DNA of 23,039 bases from a virus. The notes under the pieces were generated by a model. It saw only the letters and a list, made by a program, of their open reading frames with translations, did not search any database and was not told the origin of the DNA. This document shows positions 1 to 9,100 of this stretch, one piece after another. The position numbers were made by a program, and so were the translations under genes. The DNA lies in IMG/VR virus record IMGVR_UViG_3300044546_000430, positions 1 to 23,039 of that record; one strand, 5' to 3'. Numbering within the stretch: the stretch's first letter is position 1; the number at the start of each line of letters is the position of its first letter.

Positions 1-171
1 CGTCGGCACAATCAAGCTAGGTCAATCGAGCATGGCGAACGCTGGATGTCTATGTACTTAAAAGAATACATTTATTTTAAGTTTGCCCTGTGGGAGCCGA
101 ATGAGTTTGTTGAATTGTGGGAAGAACTTGACCAGCAATACGAAGAGATGAATAGGAAAATGTCATGGTGA
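1..171 (+). CDS. 3' end of an unidentified early protein (partial)
   Basis: An open frame runs from the first base to a TGA at 169-171, giving 56 residues ending in EEMNRKMSW. The start lies outside the window. The visible part is rich in aromatic and acidic residues (for example FALWEPNEFVELWEEL) and looks helical, but I recognise no family. It overlaps the next gene by 7 nt (ATG at 165), the same coupled layout as the rest of this operon, which is the main reason to believe it is a gene. Function unknown. Confidence 0.6.
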   Translation, partial: RRHNQARSIEHGERWMSMYLKEYIYFKFALWEPNEFVELWEELDQQYEEMNRKMSW

Positions 172-683
172 CACAGCATAGGCTAAAAGATCTTTTAATA
201 TATGACGAAAATAGCGGGATTTTTTATTGGAAAAATCCAACAGCAAGCTGGATAAAACCGGGAGATATTGCTGGCGGGCTGGAGTCTGATGGAGCTATAA
301 GAATAAAGATCGACGGTAAGCTCTATCTTGCACATAGACTTGCATGGTTTTTTTTCTACGGTAAATGGCCGGATGGATGTTTAGACCACATCAACAGAAA
401 AAGAGCAGACAATAGAATTAAAAATCTAAGGCTCGCCACCCGTTCCGAAAACGGGCAAAATTCAAATGTGAGAAAAGACAACAGAAGCGGAACAACTGGT
501 GTATTTTTCAGACCAGACACAGGAAAATGGCGGGCAGTAATATGTGTTAACCAAAAGAAAGTGAACCTTGGAAGCTTTGATTCAAAATTATCTGCGATTG
601 CTGCTCGAAAAATTGCAGAAAAAAAATACTTCCCATTTAAGGTTTATAGCGAGGGAAGAATAGAAGAGGAAATGATGAGATGA
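165..683 (+). CDS. HNH endonuclease with C-terminal AP2 DNA-binding domain
   Basis: This 172-residue protein has the layout of phage homing-type HNH-AP2 endonucleases. The HNH core spans about residues 55-100: AHRLAW (H57), then CLDHINRKRADNR with D74-H75, N83 and N87, then the RLATRSENGQN tail. An AP2-like three-strand domain follows at about 107-155 (NRSGTTGVFF, GKWRAVI, LGSFDS). Such enzymes nick or cleave DNA near their own locus and spread as free-standing selfish genes. The gene is visibly AT-richer than its neighbours (17 G/C of 60 in 181-240), which suggests recent acquisition. It overlaps the upstream gene by 7 nt and the downstream gene by 4 nt (ATGA). It could instead have been kept by the phage for packaging or host-DNA attack; the family is sure, the role is not. 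Confidence 0.9.
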   Translation: MVTQHRLKDLLIYDENSGIFYWKNPTASWIKPGDIAGGLESDGAIRIKIDGKLYLAHRLAWFFFYGKWPDGCLDHINRKRADNRIKNLRLATRSENGQNSNVRKDNRSGTTGVFFRPDTGKWRAVICVNQKKVNLGSFDSKLSAIAARKIAEKKYFPFKVYSEGRIEEEMMR

Positions 684-919
684 GCGACCGCAACTTTCGA
701 AAAGAATATGATGAGTATCACGCCAAACCTGAGCAAAAAAAAAGACGAGCAGCCCGCAACGCAGCAAGAAAAAAAGCTATGGATAACGGTACTGTTCAAA
801 AGGGCGATGACAAAGAGGTTCATCATGTAAACGCTCCACGCACCGGGTCTCTTGAGAACGTCAAGACGCGCGTTGTACCCAAAACCGAGAACCGTAAACG
901 CCAACCGAAGAGGTCGTAA
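680..919 (+). CDS. Small basic HNH-like phage protein
   Basis: This 79-residue, very Lys/Arg-rich protein matches a small family common in podophages. It has an N-terminal basic helix (KPEQKKRRAARNAARKKAM), a KGD.KEVHHVN segment, and a C-terminal ENVKTRVVPKTENRKR stretch. In relatives I recall, the middle reads KGDGKDVDHKDGNP..N, an HNH-like beta-beta-alpha fold, so this is probably a degenerate or minimal HNH protein. The ATG at 680 sits in an ATGA overlap with the previous gene, and the stop at 917-919 forms TAATG with the next gene. Function is not established; nucleic-acid binding is likely from the charge and fold. Confidence 0.75.
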   Translation: MSDRNFRKEYDEYHAKPEQKKRRAARNAARKKAMDNGTVQKGDDKEVHHVNAPRTGSLENVKTRVVPKTENRKRQPKRS

Positions 920-1083
920 TGAAAATCATTGACTACGGCACTCATACGAACGAAGACCTCCAGCCTGTGATGGTTTTAACGGTTGAGATCCCGCTCATGC
1001 TCGACTACTACATGCCTGATGAATTAAGAACCCAAATAGACGAATTCTTCCGTATGGAGCGGGAAAAGAAGAAGGATGGGTAA
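919..1083 (+). CDS. 54-residue hypothetical protein
   Basis: This short frame starts at the ATG of a TAATG junction at 917-921 and ends with TAA at 1081-1083. The product begins MKIIDYGTHTNEDLQPVM and ends in a charged helix, EFFRMEREKKKDG. It fills exactly the space between two other coupled genes and overlaps the next by 8 nt (ATG at 1076), which supports it as real despite its size. I recognise no family. Confidence 0.6.
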   Translation: MKIIDYGTHTNEDLQPVMVLTVEIPLMLDYYMPDELRTQIDEFFRMEREKKKDG

Positions 1084-1378
1084 TCAACACAGCAACAAGA
1101 ATAAGCCTTCGTTCTGGACGGAGGATAAGCTTGCAAAGCTTAGGAAGTTAAGGGAAGAGGACAAGAAAAGCTTTGGCAAGATTGGCAAAGAGCTTGGTGC
1201 CACAAAGAACCAAGTGCTTGCGGCTTGGAACAGGAAGATCATCAAGAAGAAGTTCAAGAGTGATCTCCCCGAAGAAGAGCGGGCTAAGCCAATTGTACCA
1301 TCTAAGCCCACTCTCGCTTGGGTTCCGGGTGTAGGCTCTAGTGGTAAGTACAAGACCGGGGTTTTGAAATATGAATGA
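1076..1378 (+). CDS. GcrA/Myb-like helix-turn-helix protein
   Basis: This 100-residue basic protein has an N-terminal FWTEDKLAKLRKLREEDKKSFGKIGKELGATKNQVLAAWNR segment at residues 13-53. It follows the pattern of SANT/Myb and GcrA-type DNA-binding domains (W-T-x-E-x2-x-x-L-x-x-L ... I-x-x-E-L-G-x-T-x-N-x-V). In GcrA, an alphaproteobacterial cell-cycle regulator, this module binds promoters with sigma70. The C-terminal half is proline- and lysine-rich with no evident domain. It overlaps both neighbours by 8 nt. The likely role is a phage transcription regulator; a GcrA-type origin would point to an alphaproteobacterial host. The fold is moderately sure, the target unknown. Confidence 0.6.
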   Translation: MGNQHSNKNKPSFWTEDKLAKLRKLREEDKKSFGKIGKELGATKNQVLAAWNRKIIKKKFKSDLPEEERAKPIVPSKPTLAWVPGVGSSGKYKTGVLKYE

Positions 1379-1877
1379 TTGGGCGAATTGTTCTGAGGAA
1401 CAGCGAGCAAAAAACAAAGAAAGATGTCGCAGGTTCTATGAAAAAAACAAAGACCATGTTAAGGAATATTCAAGACGTTGGTATGCAGAAAATAAAGAGA
1501 GATCTCTGGAGACAAAAAGAAAATACTTCAATAGCCCAAGAGGTCGAGCGGTTGAGCTTATGAACCGAATAAATAAGCAAACGAAAGGTAGGAGATTTGG
1601 TAAGCCGGGGTTTGAAACCAATCTTACAATTGAATGGATAGAGGAGAAAATCAAAAAAGGATTTTGCGAAACAACTGGGATTCCATTCGACTTTAATGAT
1701 CGCAAAGGTAGTTGGGCTCCATTCTCCCCGAGTGTTGATCGAATAGACTCAAAAAAAGGCTATACAATTGACAATTGCCGTGTGGTATGTAAAATTTACA
1801 ATATGGCAAAAAATCAATTCACCGATGAAGATGTTATAGTGATGTCAAAAGCATTGGCGAGTAAAAACAGTGAATAA
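1371..1877 (+). CDS. HNH-type nuclease-like phage protein (VDRID motif)
   Basis: This 168-residue protein has an N-terminal highly charged helical region (about 1-60: RRFYEKNKDHVKEYSRRWY, ENKERSLETKRKYF). A C-terminal module at about 95-160 carries CETTGIPFDF, FSPSVDRIDSKKGYTIDNCRVV and NMAKNQF. The S-[LV]-D-R-I-D-x(4)-GY-x2-[DE]-N motif marks a widespread HNH-like family in phages where Arg occupies the usual second-position His. It is markedly AT-rich against its flanks and sits between two GC-richer genes, which suggests insertion as a mobile or moron gene. It overlaps its neighbours by 8 nt on each side. Nuclease activity is inferred from the fold only; a DNA-binding role without cleavage is possible. 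Confidence 0.7.
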   Translation: MNDWANCSEEQRAKNKERCRRFYEKNKDHVKEYSRRWYAENKERSLETKRKYFNSPRGRAVELMNRINKQTKGRRFGKPGFETNLTIEWIEEKIKKGFCETTGIPFDFNDRKGSWAPFSPSVDRIDSKKGYTIDNCRVVCKIYNMAKNQFTDEDVIVMSKALASKNSE

Positions 1878-2322
1878 CTGGGCTGAAAAAAATACAGTTC
1901 AATGTGAAGTTGTAAAAATCGCGATGGCTCAAGACAGGAATGGTCATATCCTCAAGCTTGCTATCCACCCAAACGATCTTCCCAAGGATCTTGTTCTTGA
2001 CCCTTTAGGCTCTAGGTATGTTATGGTGTTGGCGCGTTTAAACGATCAGGATGAGGTGGTCCAACCAAAGGAAAAAACAGATGGCGATAAGGCAGTGGAT
2101 ATTGCTGGTCTTTTGTGCCGCAATGATCGTTTCGTTTCTTGGCTTTTTGATAATGGTTACAGTGGTAGCCGCGATCAATCTGGCGCTATTGCCGCCATCA
2201 GAGATGTCTGTGGTGTCCAGTCCCGCTCTGAATTCAGAACAAACGAAGATGCTCGCGGAAGATTTTTTGAACTGAAGGCCGAGTTTGAAGCGGCTTTGAA
2301 AAAGGGTGAGGTGAAGAAGTGA
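1870..2322 (+). CDS. Conserved phage protein of unknown function upstream of the integrase
   Basis: This 150-residue protein uses a GTG start at 1870, overlapping the previous stop by 8 nt; no in-frame ATG fits the N-terminus better. The N-terminal half (MNNWAEKNTVQCEVVKIAMAQD onward) looks beta-rich. The C-terminal half, with AGLLCRNDRFVSWL, GAIAAIRDVCGVQSRSEF and ARGRFFELKAEFEAAL, resembles a family I recall from many proteobacterial phages and prophages near replication or recombination genes (pattern GxLC-x-D-x-x-F-x-x-W ... IRxxCGVxSRxE). No enzymatic motif is visible. Its 4-nt overlap (GTGA) with the integrase suggests co-expression. Confidence 0.65.
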   Translation: MNNWAEKNTVQCEVVKIAMAQDRNGHILKLAIHPNDLPKDLVLDPLGSRYVMVLARLNDQDEVVQPKEKTDGDKAVDIAGLLCRNDRFVSWLFDNGYSGSRDQSGAIAAIRDVCGVQSRSEFRTNEDARGRFFELKAEFEAALKKGEVKK

Positions 2323-3152
2323 CTTTTGAAGAACTGTTTAAGGACTATAGCAACACAGATGCCTACAAGAAGCTGAGCGTTGCTTCTTGGCGGGGATATG
2401 CCTATGGGGCTAAGAATCTTTCGCACTTCTTTAAGGACCGGGACGCAACAAAGCTTCGCCGCTCTGACTTCATCAAGATGAAGGATGAGATGTCTAATAG
2501 GCCGGGATCTGCGAACCTTGTGCTGCGTGTGGCTTCCATCCTCTATGGACATGCTCTTGACCGGGATCTTATCGCAGCCAATCCTGTGGCCAACATGAAG
2601 AAGAACAAGCTTCAGGGCCATGAAAAATGGAACCCCGAGGAAGTAAGGAAGCTTATCAGTGAAGCTGACGAGCGTATCTCAATTGCTGTTGCACTGGCTT
2701 GGTACACCGGGCAGCGGGAAGGAGACATCCTCGCAATGCGTATGGGTGACTACACAGACGGTTATATTGCCCTCACGCAGAGCAAGACAAAGACAGAGAT
2801 GAAGATTAAGGTACACCCGGATCTTGAGGCCATTCTGTCTGCCATTGCACCGAAGCGAAACCCCGAAGATTACATTGTCTCCGGCACTAAAAGGATGGGT
2901 GACTCCAACTTCCGAAAGCTGTTCGCAAGCGAGTCAAAGCGCCTTGGCGTTGAGAAGGTGTTTCACGGAATAAGAAAGGGGGTCGCATCTTCCTTGGCGG
3001 AAAATGGACGCCCCATCAGTGAGATTGCCGCTATGCTTGGCCATAAATCCATTCGGATGGCGGCTTATTATGCGGAACAGGCTGACAGCACTAAACTTGC
3101 AGAGAGTGCCGTCAGTAACCTGACATCCGTTACCGTCCAAGCTTCTTATTGA
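2319..3152 (+). CDS. int: Tyrosine-family site-specific integrase
   Basis: This 277-residue recombinase has an N-terminal SAM-like core-binding helical domain (about 1-95) and a catalytic domain. Visible catalytic residues are Arg133 in TGQREGDIL, Lys156 in QSKTKTEM, His216 and Arg219 in FHGIRKG, His242 in MLGHKS, and the nucleophile Tyr250 or Tyr251 in MAAYYAEQ. The set is complete and the length is normal for a compact phage integrase, so it should be active and the phage temperate. It starts at GTG 2319 in a GTGA overlap with the preceding gene. Its last 23 bp overlap the 3' end of the convergent giant gene, and a strong hairpin follows 12 nt after its stop. No excisionase or attP was identified. 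Confidence 0.95.
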   Translation: MTFEELFKDYSNTDAYKKLSVASWRGYAYGAKNLSHFFKDRDATKLRRSDFIKMKDEMSNRPGSANLVLRVASILYGHALDRDLIAANPVANMKKNKLQGHEKWNPEEVRKLISEADERISIAVALAWYTGQREGDILAMRMGDYTDGYIALTQSKTKTEMKIKVHPDLEAILSAIAPKRNPEDYIVSGTKRMGDSNFRKLFASESKRLGVEKVFHGIRKGVASSLAENGRPISEIAAMLGHKSIRMAAYYAEQADSTKLAESAVSNLTSVTVQASY

Positions 3153-6100
3153 TTTCGCTAATCTGGGAGGTGAGCCTTGCTCTCACCTCCCGGAGCTTAT
3201 TCATGGCTTCAAACTTTTCATCGCGCGTCATTGTTTCATCGCGCTCGATCTGACGCTCACGGGCGCTGATCTTGTTTAAACCATCAAACAGCTTATAGAT
3301 GTACTTCTTATAGGACAAAACATCCTTGTTCTCCGCAAGGTAGTCCATCACCGCCTCTGTGTCGCCAGTCTGGCGAAGGCGACTAAAAGACCTATTCACC
3401 TCATCGACAACCCGGAAGAGTTCATAGGCCTGAGCCACGGACTTGGGGCTTCTTGATTCGGCATCAAGCAGGAACCTCTTGATCATGGGGAGTTGAGTGA
3501 TGTCCCTTGGAAGCCTCTCAGGCCCAGCACCTCCAGCCTCAATAAGCATGCCGACACCCTGCATAAGGTAACTGCCCATCGGGCCACCATATCCACTCAC
3601 AAGCTGGTCAATCACAATCGGGCTGACACCTTCAAACTTGCCAGTTGTGAAGTTGTACTTGATCGGGATGTCGCCAAGCATCCTCGCCACAGTGGATGTG
3701 CGGGAGTCATACTGGAGTTCTGGGGTAAGGCGCATCTTGCCTTCAGAGATGAGCGGAAGGTCGGTGTAGAAGTCGTGATTGACTATGACCTCAAGCGCCG
3801 GAAGAGCAATTTGCGGGATTGGGTTTAAACCAAACGTAGAGGCAAACTCCTCAAAGAAGAACTTCGCACCTTCACGAACAGAGGTCTCCCCCTTGAATGC
3901 CTTGTAGATTTCCCTCGGGATCGTGCTGAAAAGCAGGCCAGCTTCAAACGGGTTGGGAATGGCCGCGAAATACCCGCCTTCAATACCGAACCACTTGAGC
4001 GGGATAAGAAGATTGCTGTTCTTCACATAGTCCGGAATGTCTTTGTAATCTTCGTCATCTTCAAGCATCATCTCAAGAGCAACGGATAGCGCTGCAAGCA
4101 TTGTGCCGCGCACCAAGAATTTCTTACCAAGATTGGCGTCACGCTCCCCAAGGCGATATCCGCTGGCAGTCATGATGCCAGCCTTGCCAGCCTGATACAG
4201 CACATCCATACCCTGAATACGGGCATTCAAGAACGGGATAAGCTGGGTGAGGATCTTGAGCAATCCGCTCGATCCTCTCCTGCTGAAGTTCATAATCTCA
4301 ATGGCGCGGAATGCAGCCTCTGCCTCGCTCATGCCGCTCTTGATCGCGGCCTCATACACCGCGATACGGGTCGCGGCGTCAGATGCTTCAGACCAAACGC
4401 CAAGCCTGTCCCACCCGGCCATAATGAGGCCTTGGGCACCCTGAGTGCTTGCGATGTTCAGCACGTTCCCGGGCAATGCCCTGCGCCGGATGATCGCCGC
4501 CATCTCTGCGGGGGAACGCATGGCAAGATCGTGTGACCCAACCACACCACGCCCCATCAGGGCTTGGAAGCTTGCCGAGCCTTTAAGGGCACTTGCGAAT
4601 CCTTTCGCGGTGCCGATAAAGGGAGTGATGTCCTCACCGCTTGTGATCCAAGAAGAAAGAGTATCACGGAGAAGGTTGGCAACCATGAATGCGGGGTCGC
4701 GTGTGATCGTTTCGCGGATTGCACTTGTCGGCATCCCGAGAATCTCCATCGCGCGTCCCATGTCGGTGCGGTCATCGGCACCAAGCGATGTCACGAGAAG
4801 CGGGTCCTTGACGGCAAACCTCTTGAGAACGCCATCCTTGCGGTAGAACATCACCTGTTCGGATTCGCCACGAGAAAGATCGGGCTTTTCTGAAGCCCCG
4901 AGAAGACGGGCTTCACCCATGTTCTTCGCAAGCTCAAACGCCTTCGTGACCGCGATGTTGTGCGTGATTGCACCCATCCAGAAGTTTACATTGCTCAGGA
5001 TAACAAGCATCGGATCTTCGATAAGCTCACCGCGCTGCGAGCCCTTATACTCACGAATCTTAATGTCGCCAGCAAGCCTTGACGGAGCGCCGGGTGTAAG
5101 CTGTTCTTCATAAAGCTCACGATAGAAGCCGTAGTAGTCCATCTGCTGTGTGAACCTTCCAAGCTCCGCATCTGTGATGCGGCCAGCATCGCGAGCGGCA
5201 GTAAGGAGCTTCTTGTTGAAGCGCTGATAAGACTTGTAGGCCTCCACAATTTCAGGGTAGTTCTGCTGTGTGAACTGGATTGTGGTGTTGATGTAGGTGT
5301 CATCAAGCTCACGCGGCACAGGCTTACCAGCAGCCTTCAGTCCAATGGCGCGCATTGCTGTTGCGTAAGTTTTGAAGATCGTTCGCTTATCGCGGGGCTC
5401 GTTTGTGGCGGGGTCAACAGGCCCCGGCTGGAGCATGACGCGGAAGATATCGATTAGCTTGTCGGCATCATCACGCACAGCAACTGTGGCAGACTGGATG
5501 TCTCCGGGGCGTGTAAACTCAATCGTTGGAGCCCCGAGCATGACTGAAGACGCCGTAAGCTGCGACTTTCTGTCGGCCATAGCCAATGCCACAACAGCAG
5601 ACTGTGTGGCTTCACGGCGCTGGTAATTGCCCGTGTCTCTTTCGTTCGCAATTTTTTCCATAAGGTCAAACGCCGCATGCCTGTCAACAAGCGAAACCCT
5701 GCGGGCAAGGTTTGCGCGTGTGCCGAAGTAACCACCCTTCACGGTGATGTTGCCATACATCGGGCTGTTGAGAATTCTCTCTTCTGTTGACGGCCCCGTG
5801 AAGAAATCAAAGATGCTCTGGGCAATCGACTGCTTCTTTTCCGGCACAAAGAGAGTACGATTCTTGGCTTCGATGTAGGGGGGGAGAGGTGCCGCAGAAT
5901 ATCGAATGTCCTGAGAATCAGAAGAGAATCTTGAGTCCGGTGTTTTTACCTGTTCGGGATAAAACGCGATGTAGCTATCTGAACCTTTGTCCTCGTAAAG
6001 GTTCTTGTAAACGATGCCATCAAATCCTTCTTCTTTTGCCTTTTCAATTTCAGCGTCCCACTCTCCGTTTGCGCCGCCAACATCGGGCACTCTTTTAAGT

Positions 6101-9100
6101 TTCTGGATGCTCAAATAAACAGGAACGGTTACGCCAAGATCATCAACTTCAACATCTGAGTTCTCATCTCTATTGAGAACGTCTCTCCTCCCTGCGGCAA
6201 TGGCGTTTGATTCGCTTACATAGCCAGCCTCGCCAGCCTCCTCAGAGGTGAATCCGCTGCCATCATCCCAATGCCATAGACCGCTGTCATCCTGATATGC
6301 GATAACGGCAAGGAGGCTTTCTTCTGTGCGCTTGCCAAAAGCCCTCTCCTTTGCAGCTTCAAGCGTGCCAAAGTGCATCGGGGTTTTGGGGACAAAGTTT
6401 CCATCAGAAGTGAATGTGCCATGATGGTAGACAACCATTGGCTTTTTGTTGCGATCAACAACGCCGCTGTTCTTGAACCAGCGTTTAAAGTCCTCAGAAT
6501 TCAGTGCGGGTGCCGCAGAGAAGCGCTGGCTTGTCGCTGCGCCTTCTTCAAACTGGTTGAAGATAGACTTTACTTGAGTAGGGGAAAACGCCACCCAAAT
6601 TGGGTCGCCACCGGGCTCTTCAATTAAAGCACCGTCATACCCCTGCCTCTGAAGCTCTTCAGTGCTTTTGCCATCTAAGCCGCGATTTGTCGAGAGATAT
6701 GGGTTTTGAATGGAAAGCATGACCGGAAGGACTTGCGGAGCAAACTCCTTCAAGCCCATCATCTGCTTGATGTTGTCAAAACCAGAAGAGGGGCGGAAGT
6801 CGCCATCGTCACTGATCTTTATATTTCTCCGCGAATACGAGCTTGCCTGATCGGGATTTGTAGCAAAAAAGAATCCAGCTTGAGAACTCCTCCCTTTCCC
6901 AAGCTTACTCCTATCAAACTCCTCAAATGTCTTGTCTGTGCCGTGATAAACGACCAATGGGCTCCCGTCAGGGTTCACTGCCTTGCTGTTGCGGAACCAC
7001 CGCTTGAACTCTTCAGAGTTAAGCGCAGGGGCTGCGGAGAAGCGAGTTGAAGCCTCACGACCCACACCTTCACGCGCACCAATTTCACCAGCGTCGATGC
7101 CCTTGAAGATCTCCTGATACTTGTTGTCCTTGAGGATGCGAAAGATGCTGCGGAAGAATTCGGTGATGCGGTTGAGAAGGCCCCGTGAGTTCTGACCATC
7201 GGCACTCTTGCCAAGCTCAGCGGAGTTCTTGTTCTTTACCCAGTCCTTGTACATCTCGGCCACGGCTTCTTCGATCACCGCGTCAGGGTCTGTGTAGAGT
7301 TCAGAGATGGGTCGGCCACCGGGCGTGTAAATGGTCTGGGCCTTGTCGAGGTATGTGTAGGATCTTCCCGGCACCTTTGTTTTGACGGCGGCACGAGAAA
7401 GGATCTTCCACTCTGCGGGGCGGATCACACCTTGATCACGGAGAACGTGGATGATTTCGTGGTTGAGCGTTTCAGCAAGTTCGGCCACGGCCTGCTCCAC
7501 CGTCATGTCCGGACGGAGAATACCTGTAGAGAGGTCCACAACGCTCTTGATCCCATTCGGGGTTTTCTCAACGCGGGCCTGCCCACGGATAAGCAGATTT
7601 CTGTCCGTGCCGATAAGCTCCTCAAGCTTTACTTCAACATCCTTCGGCACCTTGCCCGAAAGCCTGCTCTTGAGTGCGGTGTAGATACCCGCATAGCGAT
7701 CAATTGTTGCCTGATTGTAATCCCGCAAGATAGGCCCTTCTGCCTCTGCCTGAGCAAAGGTGCGGCGGGGTGCAGGTGCTTCCTTAAGAGGGCCAGCAAG
7801 GGATCGGGGCTCCTCCGGAACGCCTTCCACAGGTGGCGCAGAAGGCTCAGGAGCCTCTGTAATGGTCGGGGCTTCCGGCTGAGCCAAAGATACTGGCTCA
7901 GGAGCCTCCACAATTGCAGGGGCTTCTGTGATAGGTCCTTCACCCGAAACGGCTTCAGCGGCCCCTATGGGAGCCTCCGGGGCCATTGCCTCGGGCATAA
8001 CGACTTCAGGTGTAATAGCTTCTGGTGCTGCTTCCGGTGCTATGGCTTCCGGCACTGTTCCTTCCGGCACCACAGCCTCGGGAGTGGCTGGCTGTCCTGC
8101 GCGCGAAAGGAAAAATGCGCGAGATTTGGGGATAGCCTCTCCGAGTTCATCACGAGCAGGGAATGGCTTCGCGGCAGCAACAAAATCATTAAGCTTCGTG
8201 ATCTTCTTGGTCATGTCGGCAACCTCGTCTTCGGTTGCCTTCTTGATCATAGCCTCAGAAACATTCTGGCGAGTAGCTTCGCGCTTAATGACATCAGGCC
8301 GGGACATATAGGATGCCAAGCCTTCAGCCTCGGCTACAAGGCTGTCGCGATCCGCAATCACTTCATCGGTGGTCTGGTATTCCTTGCCATTGATCTTCGC
8401 GGGGAACACGCTCGGAAGCTCGGATGGTTTGCGAACTGTAACCTTAGCGTCAGTACGCTTCTTATAAATATCAATGGCTTCTTCGGCCTCAACCGGGTCG
8501 AGGAAGTCTCCAACGGTGTTGCCAGCGGGGGTGCGGATTGTGAAGCGAGAAATGCCATCGAAGTCATCCTCAACAACTTCAACATCACCCTCAACATTGA
8601 ACTGACGAAGCTCTTCTGCGGCGCGGGAGATCTCACCCTGACGCTGAGCCTGAGCGTTTACAGCACTCTCCTTGGCGAGGTCTTCCTGAAGCTGGCGATA
8701 AGGGCGGAGCTTACGGCCAGCGGCAAGCTGGATCACACCTTCGACAAACGAACCAGCAAACGCGCCAGTGCCTGCATTGCTCAGGATGTCCTGACCAATC
8801 TCAACATCGGGATTATAGATCCCGTATTCCATGATGTCATTGGCGATACCGGACGCCACTTCTTGTGCGCCTTCAGCGGCACCAGCGCGTGTAATACGGC
8901 CAAGACGGCTCTGCACAATCTTATTGAGTGCCGGGGCCTGTGATACGGGAACCTTGCTGAGAAGCTGCTGGAGAGGCCCGAAGAACCTTCCAATGGGCAG
9001 CGCTTCAGATGCGCCAATAAGGCCGCTAAGCCTCTGCGCCGCAAGCTGCTGTTCTTCGCTGATATCCATGCCAGATGCAAGCTGGTTGCGGATTGTTTCA

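Noticed and set aside
2051-2275. Hydrophobic 74-codon frame inside the 150-aa gene, looking like a membrane protein
   Set aside because: It lies wholly within a better-supported coupled gene in another frame, and has no separate leader.
2319-3200. attP site beside the integrase
   Set aside because: I looked for a tRNA 3'-end-like core or clustered arm-type repeats near the integrase and found none that I can support; the hairpin at 3165-3191 alone is not enough.
7432-8943. 503-codon open frame on the + strand antisense to the giant gene
   Set aside because: It mirrors the Pro/Glu/Ala-rich and other codon-biased parts of the giant gene; its product is an implausible Cys/Arg/Ser/His-rich repeat, with no recognisable domain and no operon context.
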